Source: Oscillospiraceae bacterium
Lineage (GTDB): Bacteria > Bacillota > Clostridia > Oscillospirales > CAG-272
Reading direction: 5' to 3'
Length of the DNA: 61,627 nucleotides
NCBI GenBank assembly: GCA_015063305.1
Contig: SVUJ01000013.1
Location: 1-61,627, forward strand
Below, piece after piece: positions 34,954 through 42,933 of this stretch. The notes below the pieces were generated by a model. The model saw only the letters and a program-made list of their open reading frames with translations. It had not been told where the DNA came from and did no database searches. How positions within the stretch are numbered: the stretch's first letter is position 1; every line of letters begins with the position of its first letter. Position numbers and translations under genes: made by a program.

Positions 34954-36272
34954 CACTTATTTCCTCCCTTCTGTGATATCTGATAATTTCTCAGCATTGT
35001 TTTAGCCATTTTATTTCTCTGAACTATATTTCTCTTTGCAGGGCAAACGTAGCTGCAGCAGCCGCACTCCATACAGAGGTTTACCTTAAGCTTTTGGAGT
35101 CTTGCCGCATCCGATGCCTTATACGCGTCGGATATCTCACAGGGAGAAAGGCCAAACGGACAGCTTTGGGCGCACTTTCCGCATCTTATGCAGGGTGTTA
35201 CCTTGGGCGGAGTTGCCTCTTTCTTTGCAAAGGCAAGTACCGCGTTTGTCTGCTTCAAAACGGGAAAATCGGTGTCAACAGACGCAGTTCCCATCATAGG
35301 TCCGCCAAATATTATCTTTCTGGGCTCTTCGCAAAATCCGCCGCAGAACTCAAAGAGGTCTTTAACGGGCGTTCCTATCGGCGCTATGACGTTCTTAGGC
35401 GTCTTTACGGCAGAGCCGTCCACAGTGATGCACTTCTGGACGAGCGGCATACCCGTGTTTATGTATCTCGCTATACCCGCAAGTGTTGTGCAGTTTATAA
35501 CCAGCACTCCCGCGTCTATCGGCAGCTTTCCCTCTTCGATAACTCTTCCCGTGGTGTGGTAAACAAGCACCTTTTCACCGCCCTGAGGATAGACCGCAGC
35601 AAGCGGCTTCACCTCAGCACCCACGACGTCGGCAAGCGCCGCCCTCATACTCTTTATGCACTCGGGCTTGTTCTTCTCAATACCAACGACCGCGTGTGCC
35701 ACCTCAAGATATTTCATAAGAAGCTTTAATCCGTCCGCCACAAGAGCGGCGTCATCTATCATAGTTCTCGTGTCAGAGGTTATGTAAGGCTCACACTCAG
35801 CACCGTTCACAACTATAGTATCTATTCTCTCTTTATCGGCATCAAGCTTTATAAAGGTCGGAAATCCCGCGCCGCCGAGCCCAACGATACCGCTGTTCTT
35901 TATCGCCTCTACAAGCTCCGCGAGAGAATTGACCGTGGGAGGCTCTATTCCCTCAAACACAGTCTGCTCTCCGTCGCTCTCTATCACGACGGTTTTTATC
36001 GGCGCACCGTTTGAAAAGACTATCTCGTCTATTTTCTTTACCGTACCCGAAACTCCCGAATATACGGGTGAGGACACCTTGGCGTTAGCCGCTCCCACAA
36101 GCTGTCCCACCTTCACCGTATCTCCCGCCTTTACCACAGGCTCTGCGGGAGCGCCTATGTGCATAGACATCGGAAGTATGACAGTTTTGGGCGTATCTAT
36201 TCTTTCGGGCGGCATCTGCGCGGTATTTTTACAGTGCTTCAGATGCACTCCTTTAAGTCTGAATAAGGACAC
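34953..36272 (-). CDS. rnfC: Rnf complex subunit C
   Basis: The NADH-binding peripheral subunit, 439 residues. It has a Complex I 51-kDa-like Rossmann region (GLGGAGFPTFIKL, VNGAECEPYITSD), an SLBB region, and two C-terminal 4Fe-4S motifs, CIRCGKCAQSCPFGLSP and CMECGCCSYVCPAKR. The start is GTG at 36272 with AAGGAGG seven bases before it. First gene of the six-gene operon. Confidence 0.95.
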   Translation of the reverse strand: MSLFRLKGVHLKHCKNTAQMPPERIDTPKTVILPMSMHIGAPAEPVVKAGDTVKVGQLVGAANAKVSSPVYSGVSGTVKKIDEIVFSNGAPIKTVVIESDGEQTVFEGIEPPTVNSLAELVEAIKNSGIVGLGGAGFPTFIKLDADKERIDTIVVNGAECEPYITSDTRTMIDDAALVADGLKLLMKYLEVAHAVVGIEKNKPECIKSMRAALADVVGAEVKPLAAVYPQGGEKVLVYHTTGRVIEEGKLPIDAGVLVINCTTLAGIARYINTGMPLVQKCITVDGSAVKTPKNVIAPIGTPVKDLFEFCGGFCEEPRKIIFGGPMMGTASVDTDFPVLKQTNAVLAFAKKEATPPKVTPCIRCGKCAQSCPFGLSPCEISDAYKASDAARLQKLKVNLCMECGCCSYVCPAKRNIVQRNKMAKTMLRNYQISQKGGNK

Positions 36273-36322
36273 TTTTCTCCTCCTTAAAATTCATTCATAT
36301 CTAATTAATAAACAGATATTTT

Positions 36323-36351
36323 ATTATAGCATATTTTCAATATTATGTCAA
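36323..36351 (-). promoter_or_regulatory. rnf operon promoter
   Basis: Minus-strand TTGACA (plus 36346-36351), exactly 17 bp, TATAAT (plus 36323-36328). A perfect consensus site about 50 bp before rnfC, divergent from ribF. Confidence 0.88.
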
Positions 36352-36377
36352 GAAATTAGCAGCTCTTAATATTTGTA

Positions 36378-36406
36378 GTGACAAAATAAAAATAATGTGT
36401 TATAAT
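36378..36406 (+). promoter_or_regulatory. ribF promoter
   Basis: GTGACA (36378-36383), 17-bp spacer, TATAAT (36401-36406). The leader to the ATG is about 25 bases, so there is no room for an FMN riboswitch. Confidence 0.75.
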
Positions 36407-36436
36407 AGGAGTAATCAGAATATGAAAGGCTAAAAA

Positions 36437-37363
36437 ATGATATCATACAGGACAAATAAATTCAGATCTGCCGACCCTTGTGTGGTCGCTCTCGGTTGCT
36501 TTGACGGCGTTCATCTTGGGCACAAGGCGGTAATATCCGAGGCGGTTCGTATTTCCGGGGAAATATCGGCAAAGAGCGCAGTATGGACCTTTGACGCTCC
36601 CCCCCGAAATTTTTTCACTCCCTCTGCTTCCCCCATAATAACCGATCGTGACGAGAAGCGCAAACTTATGCGTGAGCTTGGCATAGACCTTTTTGTTTCC
36701 GTGCCCTTTGATACCGAGATGTCTGCTCTCAGCGCCCGCGACTTCTTTGTTGATATACTCATAGGTAAGCTCAACGCCGTGCATATCGTGTGCGGATTTA
36801 ATTACTCGTTTGGAAAAAACGGCGAGGGCAACGTAGCTCTTCTCAGAGAGCTTTGCCGTGAGAACGGTGTGGGGCTTAGCTGTGTAGAACCGATAGATAT
36901 CGACGGTGTGCCCGTCAGCTCCTCGGTCATAAGAAGTGCGGTAGAACAAGGAGATATGGACACGGTCAAAAAATATCTTGGACGTCCTTATGCTATAAAC
37001 ACTCTCGTAATAAACGGACAGAAGCTTGGCAGAAGACTTGGATTTCCAACGATAAATCAGGTCTTCAAGGACGGAATTCTCGTTCCCCGAAACGGCGTAT
37101 ATATCACTCGCGTTTCAATATCCTCCAAAAAGTATTTTGGAGTAACAAACGTAGGGGTTCGCCCAACTGTGGGCGGAAGTGTCCTTTGTGCCGAAACACA
37201 TATCCTCAACTTCAGCGGCGACCTTTACGGACAGAAGTTGAGAGTTGAATTCCTTAGATTTATGCGCCCCGAAACTAAATTTTCCTCGGTCGAGGAGCTA
37301 TCGCAAAGAGTACATCTCGATATAGCCGAGGCAAAGAAGATTATAGAGCAAAAAGTTTTATAA
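36437..37363 (+). CDS. ribF: Bifunctional riboflavin kinase/FAD synthetase
   Basis: Makes FMN and then FAD from riboflavin. The 308-residue protein has the FAD-synthetase half with ALGCFDGVHLGHKAVI and the SSSVIRSAVEQGD motif, followed by the kinase half with GRRLGFPTINQ, the flavin/ATP loops NGVYITRVS and TNVGVRPTV, and ETHILNFSGDLYG. It is divergent from rnfCDGEAB, whose D and G subunits carry covalent FMN. It has its own promoter with a short leader. Often next to truB/rbfA in Firmicutes; not here. Confidence 0.95.
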   Translation: MISYRTNKFRSADPCVVALGCFDGVHLGHKAVISEAVRISGEISAKSAVWTFDAPPRNFFTPSASPIITDRDEKRKLMRELGIDLFVSVPFDTEMSALSARDFFVDILIGKLNAVHIVCGFNYSFGKNGEGNVALLRELCRENGVGLSCVEPIDIDGVPVSSSVIRSAVEQGDMDTVKKYLGRPYAINTLVINGQKLGRRLGFPTINQVFKDGILVPRNGVYITRVSISSKKYFGVTNVGVRPTVGGSVLCAETHILNFSGDLYGQKLRVEFLRFMRPETKFSSVEELSQRVHLDIAEAKKIIEQKVL

Positions 37364-37378
37364 AATTGCCAAAAACCC

Positions 37379-37407
37379 TTGACAAATCTTGATTTAGGTG
37401 ATAAACT
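37379..37407 (+). promoter_or_regulatory. Promoter of the aromatic amino acid operon
   Basis: TTGACA (37379-37384), 17-bp spacer, TAAACT (37402-37407). A short inverted repeat CTAACT-CCAT-AGTTAG (37406-37421) lies on the expected start site and may be an operator or a 5' stem. Confidence 0.8.
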
Positions 37408-37437
37408 AACTCCATAGTTAGAAAAAAGGAGTAATCT

Positions 37438-37500
37438 ATGATGAACGCCGTTAACTTCGCTAACAAGTTTTATTACCTTTATTTTTATTGTAACCAATAA
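37438..37500 (+). CDS. Phe/Tyr-rich leader peptide of the aromatic operon
   Basis: A 20-codon reading frame with AAGGAG six bases before its ATG, located between the promoter and an intrinsic terminator. It reads MMNAVNFANKFYYLYFYCNQ, so seven of its 20 residues are Phe (7, 11, 16) or Tyr (12, 13, 15, 17), with six of them packed into residues 11-17. Such a clustered run of control codons is the hallmark of ribosome-mediated attenuation, as in pheA, pheST and trp leaders. Stalling at low Phe-tRNA or Tyr-tRNA would prevent the terminator at 37556-37599. The peptide itself is not expected to have a function. Confidence 0.88.
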   Translation: MMNAVNFANKFYYLYFYCNQ

Positions 37501-37506
37501 GATAAG

Positions 37507-37583
37507 GGTGCTTTTTGTTGCGGATTTACGTTTCATCTGTTTTCTATATAGAAAAAATGAAGCCTTTCCGGTGAAAAACACCG
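37507..37583 (+). promoter_or_regulatory. Candidate antiterminator pairing
   Basis: By hand, GGTGCTTTTT (37507-37516) can pair with AAAAACACC (37575-37583) with one bulged base. That would consume the loop and the start of the 3' arm of the terminator. TTTTTGTTGCG (37512-37522) can alternatively pair with the leader-coding CGCTAACAAG (37459-37468). These are the 2:3 and 1:2 pairings expected for an attenuator. No energies were computed. Confidence 0.45.
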
Positions 37584-37599
37584 AAGGCTTCATTTTTTC
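37556..37599 (+). terminator. Attenuator terminator of the aromatic operon
   Basis: TGAAGCCTT-TC-CGGTG pairs with CACCG-AAGGCTTCA around GAAAAA... and is followed by TTTTTTCTTTT. It lies between the leader peptide and the DAHP synthase ATG (37646), so it must be bypassed for operon expression. Confidence 0.9.
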
Positions 37600-37645
37600 T
37601 TTTATTAAGCACTAAATCAAGTAACTTATATTAAGGAGAACAACA

Positions 37646-38644
37646 ATGATTGCTGTAATTAAAAAAGGAACTTCGGATAAACAATTAGAGAATCTTACCT
37701 CCTGGCTTCGCGCTCAGGGACTTGACATACACCTCTCACGCGGAAGCACACATACCATAGTCGGTCTTGTGGGCGACACATCAAAGATAGATGCCGAGCT
37801 TCTCGAAAGCCTTGAGATAGTTGAATCTGTAAAGCGCATAAGTGAACCCTTCAAGAGCGCAAACAGAAAATTCCACCCCGATGACACAGTCATCAACGTG
37901 GGAAATACCTCTGTGGGCGGTGATATCTTTGCGATTATCGCGGGCCCCTGCTCTGTTGAGAGTGAGGAGCAGGTACTTTCTATCGCGCACTCTGTGAAGG
38001 CGGCGGGAGCTACGATGCTCCGCGGCGGCGCATTCAAGCCCCGCACATCTCCTTACGATTTTCAGGGTCTTAAGGCTGACGGTATAGACTATCTGATAAA
38101 GGCAAAGAAGGAGACCGGACTTCCCATAGTCACCGAGATAATGAACGCAAACCACCTCGAGCTCTTCGAAGATGTCGACGTTATACAGGTAGGCGCGAGA
38201 AATATGCAGAACTTTGAGCTTCTCAAGGAGCTTGGACGTACGAAGAAGACTATACTTCTCAAGCGCGGTCTTGCAAACACTCTTAAAGAGCTTCTTATGT
38301 CCGCCGAGTACATAATGGCGGGCGGCAACGAAAACATCATACTCTGTGAGAGAGGCATCAGAACCTTTGATACATACACGAGAAACACACTTGACCTCTC
38401 TGCTGTTCCTATGCTCAAGGAACTCTCGCATCTCCCTGTTGTGGTAGACCCCTCTCACGCTACGGGACTTTCCAGACTTGTTAAGCCCATGGCTCTTGCG
38501 GCTACGGCGGCAGGCGCTCACGGTCTTATGATAGAGGTCCACAACGACCCCAAGCACGCACTGTGCGACGGAGCGCAGTCCCTCACCCCCGAGGCGTTTG
38601 CCGATGTTTGTGCATCTGTAAAGCGCGTACTTGATGTTATCTGA
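37646..38644 (+). CDS. aroF: 3-deoxy-7-phosphoheptulonate synthase (DAHP synthase)
   Basis: Condenses PEP and erythrose 4-phosphate, the entry to the shikimate pathway. The 332-residue protein is of type I-beta: an N-terminal ferredoxin-like regulatory domain (about 1-70) followed by the KDO8P/DAHP barrel with [76 protein letters not shown] and [10 protein letters not shown]. The N-terminal domain is a known allosteric site for Phe/Tyr in related enzymes. First gene behind the attenuator, so both transcription and activity are probably feedback-controlled. A GGAG site precedes the ATG. Confidence 0.96.
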   Translation: MIAVIKKGTSDKQLENLTSWLRAQGLDIHLSRGSTHTIVGLVGDTSKIDAELLESLEIVESVKRISEPFKSANRKFHPDDTVINVGNTSVGGDIFAIIAGPCSVESEEQVLSIAHSVKAAGATMLRGGAFKPRTSPYDFQGLKADGIDYLIKAKKETGLPIVTEIMNANHLELFEDVDVIQVGARNMQNFELLKELGRTKKTILLKRGLANTLKELLMSAEYIMAGGNENIILCERGIRTFDTYTRNTLDLSAVPMLKELSHLPVVVDPSHATGLSRLVKPMALAATAAGAHGLMIEVHNDPKHALCDGAQSLTPEAFADVCASVKRVLDVI

Positions 38645-38662
38645 TTTTAAGGAGAAGAAAAA

Positions 38663-39496
38663 ATGAAGGTTGGAATATGCGGTCTTGGCCTTATAGGCGG
38701 ATCTATGGCAAAGGCATACAAGGCGGCGGGACACACCGTTTACGGCTTTGATAAAAACGCCTCGGCGCTTGGCTTTGCTCAGCTTTCGGGAATATGCGAT
38801 GCTGAGCTTGGCGATGACAATCTGCGCGAATGCGACCTGATACTCATAGCGCTCTATCCTTTTGCGGCGATCGAATATCTCCGCGATATAGCGCCAAAAC
38901 TTGCCTCTTCCAAGACAGTGGTGATCGACCTGTGCGGAACGAAAAAGCAGATATGCGATATAGGCTTTGCCCTTGCAAAAGAATATAACTTTACCTTCGT
39001 TGGCGGACATCCTATGGCGGGTACTCAGTATTCGGGAATAAAATACGCCAAGGAAAATCTTTTCAAGAACGCGCCTATGGTGCTCGTTCCGAGCGTTTGC
39101 GACGATATATTTTTCTTGGAGAAAATAAAAAATCTCCTCGCCCCCGCTATGTTCGGCAAGATAACCGTGACCACGGCGGAAAAGCACGACAGAATGATCG
39201 CGTTCACCTCTCAGCTTGCACACGTGGTATCGAACGCCTACGTCAAAAGTCCCACGGCTCAGGAGCACAAGGGATTCTCGGCGGGAAGCTACAAGGATCT
39301 TACCCGCGTGGCTTGGCTGAACGAATATATGTGGAGCGAGCTTTTCCTTGAGAATAAAGAGCCTCTTCTCTTTGAGATAGACAGTATAATAAATTCTCTG
39401 TCTGAATACAGAGATGCTATCGCGGCGGACGACGCCGAAAGGCTGACATCTCTTTTGCGCGACGGACGCGTGGCAAAAGAGCTTGTGGACGGCTGA
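38663..39496 (+). CDS. tyrA: Prephenate dehydrogenase
   Basis: Oxidatively decarboxylates prephenate to 4-hydroxyphenylpyruvate for tyrosine. The 277-residue protein has GLGLIGGSMAKAYK at the N-terminus for NAD(P), VVIDLCGTKKQIC, and the catalytic GGHPMAGTQYSG. It has neither a chorismate mutase nor an ACT domain, so it is the single-domain form. It is 18 bp after DAHP synthase. Confidence 0.94.
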   Translation: MKVGICGLGLIGGSMAKAYKAAGHTVYGFDKNASALGFAQLSGICDAELGDDNLRECDLILIALYPFAAIEYLRDIAPKLASSKTVVIDLCGTKKQICDIGFALAKEYNFTFVGGHPMAGTQYSGIKYAKENLFKNAPMVLVPSVCDDIFFLEKIKNLLAPAMFGKITVTTAEKHDRMIAFTSQLAHVVSNAYVKSPTAQEHKGFSAGSYKDLTRVAWLNEYMWSELFLENKEPLLFEIDSIINSLSEYRDAIAADDAERLTSLLRDGRVAKELVDG

Positions 39497-39514
39497 GAAT
39501 ATCGGAGGTTTGAA

Positions 39515-40570
39515 ATGAAGACGATAAAAGTCAAGGCTTCAACTGAATATGAGGTCATTATAGATAAGGGGATACTCTCAAAAGTGGGAGAGCTTTCTCT
39601 GCCGATATGCGGCGCTTGCTCTGCTTGTATCGTTACAGACGACAACGTAGACCCGCTTTATTCGAGCATTGTAGAGAGTTCACTTGAGAAGAGCGGATTT
39701 AGTGTTATAAAATTCGTTATACCTCACGGAGAGGCTTCAAAGAATACTACCTCTCTTATCTCTCTTCTTGAGTTTTTAGCCGAGAATAAGATAACCCGAA
39801 GCGACTGTATTTTTGCGCTCGGCGGCGGAGTAGTTGGCGACCTTGCGGGATTTGCCGCGGCTGTATATCTCAGAGGAATAAAGTTTATTCAGCTCCCCAC
39901 CACTCTTTTGGCGGCAGTTGATTCCTCGGTTGGGGGCAAGACCGCCGTTGACCTTATTGCGGGAAAAAATCTTGCGGGTGCTTTTCATCAGCCCTCGCTC
40001 GTTATATGCGACTATACCACGCTCGACACACTCTCTGACGAGATATTCGCCGACGGTTGTGCCGAGGTGATAAAATACGGAATAATAAACGACCGTCCGC
40101 TATTTGAACTCGCAAAGCGCGGAATACGTGAGAATATTGAAGAAATAATCGCCGCTTGCGTGCTCAACAAGAGCCGTATCGTAGCCGAGGACGAGTTTGA
40201 CACGGGAATGCGTCAGCTCCTCAATTTGGGTCACACGGTAGGACACGCCATAGAGGCGCGCTCAGAATTTGCCATCTCGCACGGAAGTGCGGTCGCAATG
40301 GGAATAGCTATAGTTTCCCGCGCCGCTACTACGATGGGCATCTGTCCCGAAGCTGACCTTGCCGAGATAATCGATATTTTGCGAGGCGCATCTCTCCCGA
40401 CCGAGTGTCCCTACTCAGCCGAGGAGCTTTGTGAGATAGCGCTCAACGATAAAAAACGAACAGGTGACACGATATCCCTTGTCGTTCCCTACTCTATAGG
40501 CGACACAAGGCTTTATAAGATAAAAGTCGGCGAGATCTGCGGCTTTATCGGGAAAGGACTTAAAAAATGA
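39515..40570 (+). CDS. aroB: 3-dehydroquinate synthase
   Basis: Cyclises DAHP to 3-dehydroquinate with NAD and a divalent metal. The 351-residue protein has the diagnostic LGGGVVGDLAGFAAAVYLRG and QLPTTLLAAVDSSVGGKTAVD segments, plus metal ligands in EVIKYGII and the LGHTVGHAIEA histidines. GGAGG lies before the ATG. Its stop overlaps the aroA start by four bases. Confidence 0.96.
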   Translation: MKTIKVKASTEYEVIIDKGILSKVGELSLPICGACSACIVTDDNVDPLYSSIVESSLEKSGFSVIKFVIPHGEASKNTTSLISLLEFLAENKITRSDCIFALGGGVVGDLAGFAAAVYLRGIKFIQLPTTLLAAVDSSVGGKTAVDLIAGKNLAGAFHQPSLVICDYTTLDTLSDEIFADGCAEVIKYGIINDRPLFELAKRGIRENIEEIIAACVLNKSRIVAEDEFDTGMRQLLNLGHTVGHAIEARSEFAISHGSAVAMGIAIVSRAATTMGICPEADLAEIIDILRGASLPTECPYSAEELCEIALNDKKRTGDTISLVVPYSIGDTRLYKIKVGEICGFIGKGLKK

Positions 40571-41838
40571 AGGTTACTTTGACCCCCTCTGCTCCCAGAG
40601 GTAAAATAAAAGCTATAGCCTCAAAGTCTGCCGCGCACAGACTTCTTATCTGCGCCGCATTCGCAGACAGACCCACCGAGCTTGTCTGCGAGGAGATAAA
40701 CGAGGATATATCGGCAACCGTGCGCTGTCTTAACGCGCTCGGCGCTAAGATAAGCCGCAAGGATAACTTGTTTATAGTACTTCCCGTGAAAAATCTCAGA
40801 CAGAGTCCCACACTTGACTGCGGTGAGAGCGGCTCTACGATGAGATTTTTAGTTCCCGTTGTAGCGGCTCTCGGTTGCGGCGCGTCATTCAAAATGTCGG
40901 GCAGACTGCCGAGCCGTCCCCTTTCTCCGCTTCGCGAGGAGCTTGAGCGCCACGGGATCACTTTTTCCGAGGCAGGCTCAAATCCCCTTACAATCGAGGG
41001 AAAGATAGGTGCGGGAGAATACCGCATACGCGGTGACGTATCATCGCAGTTTATAAGCGGACTTCTCTTCGCGCTTTCTCTGCTTGAGGGTGAGAGCCGT
41101 ATAATCATTGAGGGGAAGACCGAATCCGCACCCTATATAAATATGACGCTTGATGCTCTTTACGAGTTTGGCGCTGAGCCCGAGCGCTGTGATGACGGAT
41201 TTGTAATATGTTGCGGCGGAAATCTGAGATCCCCCGAAAAGCTCACCGTTGAGGGCGACTGGTCAGGTGCGGCGTTTGCTCTGTGCGCGGGTGCGATATC
41301 AAAGGGAGCAAAGGTAAGTGTCTGCTCTCTTGACCCCGAATCAACTCAGGGCGACAGGGCGATAATAGAGCTTCTTGTTCGTTTCGGCGCTGACGTGCGC
41401 CGCAAGGGCGACTGCTTCACCGTTTGCGGCGGCGAGCTGTGCGGTATGGAAATAGACGCCTCTAACATTCCCGACCTTGTGCCGATACTCTCGGTGGTCG
41501 CCGCGGCGGCAAAGGGACAGACCGTTATATACGGCGCGTCAAGGCTCAAAATAAAAGAAAGCGATAGACTGTCCACAGTCACCGAGATGCTCACCGCTCT
41601 CGGTGCGGATATAAGTAAGACCGATGACGGCCTTATAATAAACGGCGGCGCTCCCCTGCGCGGCGGCGAAGTGTCTTCGTGCGGCGACCATAGAATAGCT
41701 ATGAGCGCGGCGATCGCGGCAACTATCGCCGAGGGCGAGGTAACTATCCGCTCTGCCGAGGCGGCGGCGAAGTCCTACCCTACATTCTGGGACGATATCG
41801 CGGCTCTCGGTGTTTCAATTATAAAAGAAGAGGATTGA
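40567..41838 (+). CDS. aroA: 3-phosphoshikimate 1-carboxyvinyltransferase (EPSP synthase)
   Basis: Transfers enolpyruvyl from PEP to shikimate 3-phosphate. The 423-residue protein has the N-terminal lysine region IASKSAAHRLLI, the CGESGSTMRFLVPV PEP-site segment, IRGDVSSQFISGLLFAL, the LKIKESDRLSTV motif and GDHRIAMSAAI near the C-terminus. The P-loop segment here reads ESGSTMRFL where many enzymes have NSGTTMRLL; I have not assigned it to a glyphosate class. ATGA overlap with aroB. Confidence 0.96.
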   Translation: MKVTLTPSAPRGKIKAIASKSAAHRLLICAAFADRPTELVCEEINEDISATVRCLNALGAKISRKDNLFIVLPVKNLRQSPTLDCGESGSTMRFLVPVVAALGCGASFKMSGRLPSRPLSPLREELERHGITFSEAGSNPLTIEGKIGAGEYRIRGDVSSQFISGLLFALSLLEGESRIIIEGKTESAPYINMTLDALYEFGAEPERCDDGFVICCGGNLRSPEKLTVEGDWSGAAFALCAGAISKGAKVSVCSLDPESTQGDRAIIELLVRFGADVRRKGDCFTVCGGELCGMEIDASNIPDLVPILSVVAAAAKGQTVIYGASRLKIKESDRLSTVTEMLTALGADISKTDDGLIINGGAPLRGGEVSSCGDHRIAMSAAIAATIAEGEVTIRSAEAAAKSYPTFWDDIAALGVSIIKEED

Positions 41839-41841
41839 ACT

Positions 41842-42930
41842 ATGTCCACTACTTACGGTAAAAATCTGAAGATAACTATATACGGCGGCTCACACGACAG
41901 CGAGATAGGGGTAATTGCCGAAGGACTTCCCGAGGGATTTAGACCCGACCTCGCGGCACTTGAGAGCTTTATGCAAAGACGCGCGCCCGGAAGGAACGCC
42001 CACTCAACCGCAAGAAAAGAGCCCGACAAGCCTGTTTTCCTCAGCGGTATAGACGAGGACGGCGCGCTTAACGGTGATACTCTCCACGCCGTGATATACA
42101 ATACAAATCAGCGCTCGGCGGATTACGCAAGAGAGTCATTTATCCCCCGCCCCTCTCACGCCGATTTTGCGGCGAGAATGAAATACGGAGAGCGTGTTGA
42201 CCTTCGCGGCGGCGGCCATTTTTCGGGAAGACTTACCGCGCCTATGTGTATCATAGGCGGAATATGCTTGCAGTATCTTTCCTCGCTTGGCATACACGTG
42301 GGCGCTCACGTATACTGTGTTGAAAATGTATACGACACGCCTTTCGATAAGGTAAACCTTGACAAGGAAACCCTACTTTCTCCGCAGAACTCCGACTTCC
42401 CCGTTCTTAACGGCGATGCGGGAGCTGAAATGCGCGAGGCTATAGAGAGGGCAAGACTTGACGGAGATTCGGTTGGCGGTATAGTTGAATGCGCCGCTAT
42501 CGGTCTGCCCGCAGGACTTGGAGAGCATATGTTCGACGGAATCGAGAACCGAATATCGGGAATAGTTTTCGGTATTCCCGCCGTAAAGGGCATAGAATTC
42601 GGAAACGGATTTGAATGCGCTCATATCAGGGGCTCTGAGAACAATGACCCCTTCCGCACCGACGGCACTCGCGTATACACCGAAACAAACAACGCGGGCG
42701 GTATCCTTGGCGGAATGAGCAGCGGTATGCCGCTTGTATTCCGCGCCGCTATGAAGCCCACCCCCTCGATATTCAAGGAGCAAAACAGCGTTGATATGAA
42801 TACTATGACAAATCAGTCCTTCACTATCGTGGGCAGACACGACCCTTGCGTTGCTATACGCGCCGTACCCGTATTCGAGGCGGCTGCCGCTATAGCCATA
42901 ACAGATCTACTATTTGACAGGAACAACTAA
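41842..42930 (+). CDS. aroC: Chorismate synthase
   Basis: An FMN-dependent lyase that makes chorismate from EPSP. The 362-residue protein has RRAPGRNAHSTARKEPD, RPSHADFAARMKYG and the C-terminal GRHDPCVAIRAVPV. The usual RGGGRSSGRETA reads RGGGHFSGRLTAP here, a variant I recall from some Clostridia rather than a damaged site. It is three bases after aroA. Confidence 0.95.
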   Translation: MSTTYGKNLKITIYGGSHDSEIGVIAEGLPEGFRPDLAALESFMQRRAPGRNAHSTARKEPDKPVFLSGIDEDGALNGDTLHAVIYNTNQRSADYARESFIPRPSHADFAARMKYGERVDLRGGGHFSGRLTAPMCIIGGICLQYLSSLGIHVGAHVYCVENVYDTPFDKVNLDKETLLSPQNSDFPVLNGDAGAEMREAIERARLDGDSVGGIVECAAIGLPAGLGEHMFDGIENRISGIVFGIPAVKGIEFGNGFECAHIRGSENNDPFRTDGTRVYTETNNAGGILGGMSSGMPLVFRAAMKPTPSIFKEQNSVDMNTMTNQSFTIVGRHDPCVAIRAVPVFEAAAAIAITDLLFDRNN

Positions 42931-42933
42931 ACT

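Noticed and set aside
37781-39268. A 495-codon open frame on the minus strand under DAHP synthase and tyrA
   Set aside because: Both plus-strand genes have complete family motifs; the antisense product is Arg/Tyr/Cys-rich nonsense.
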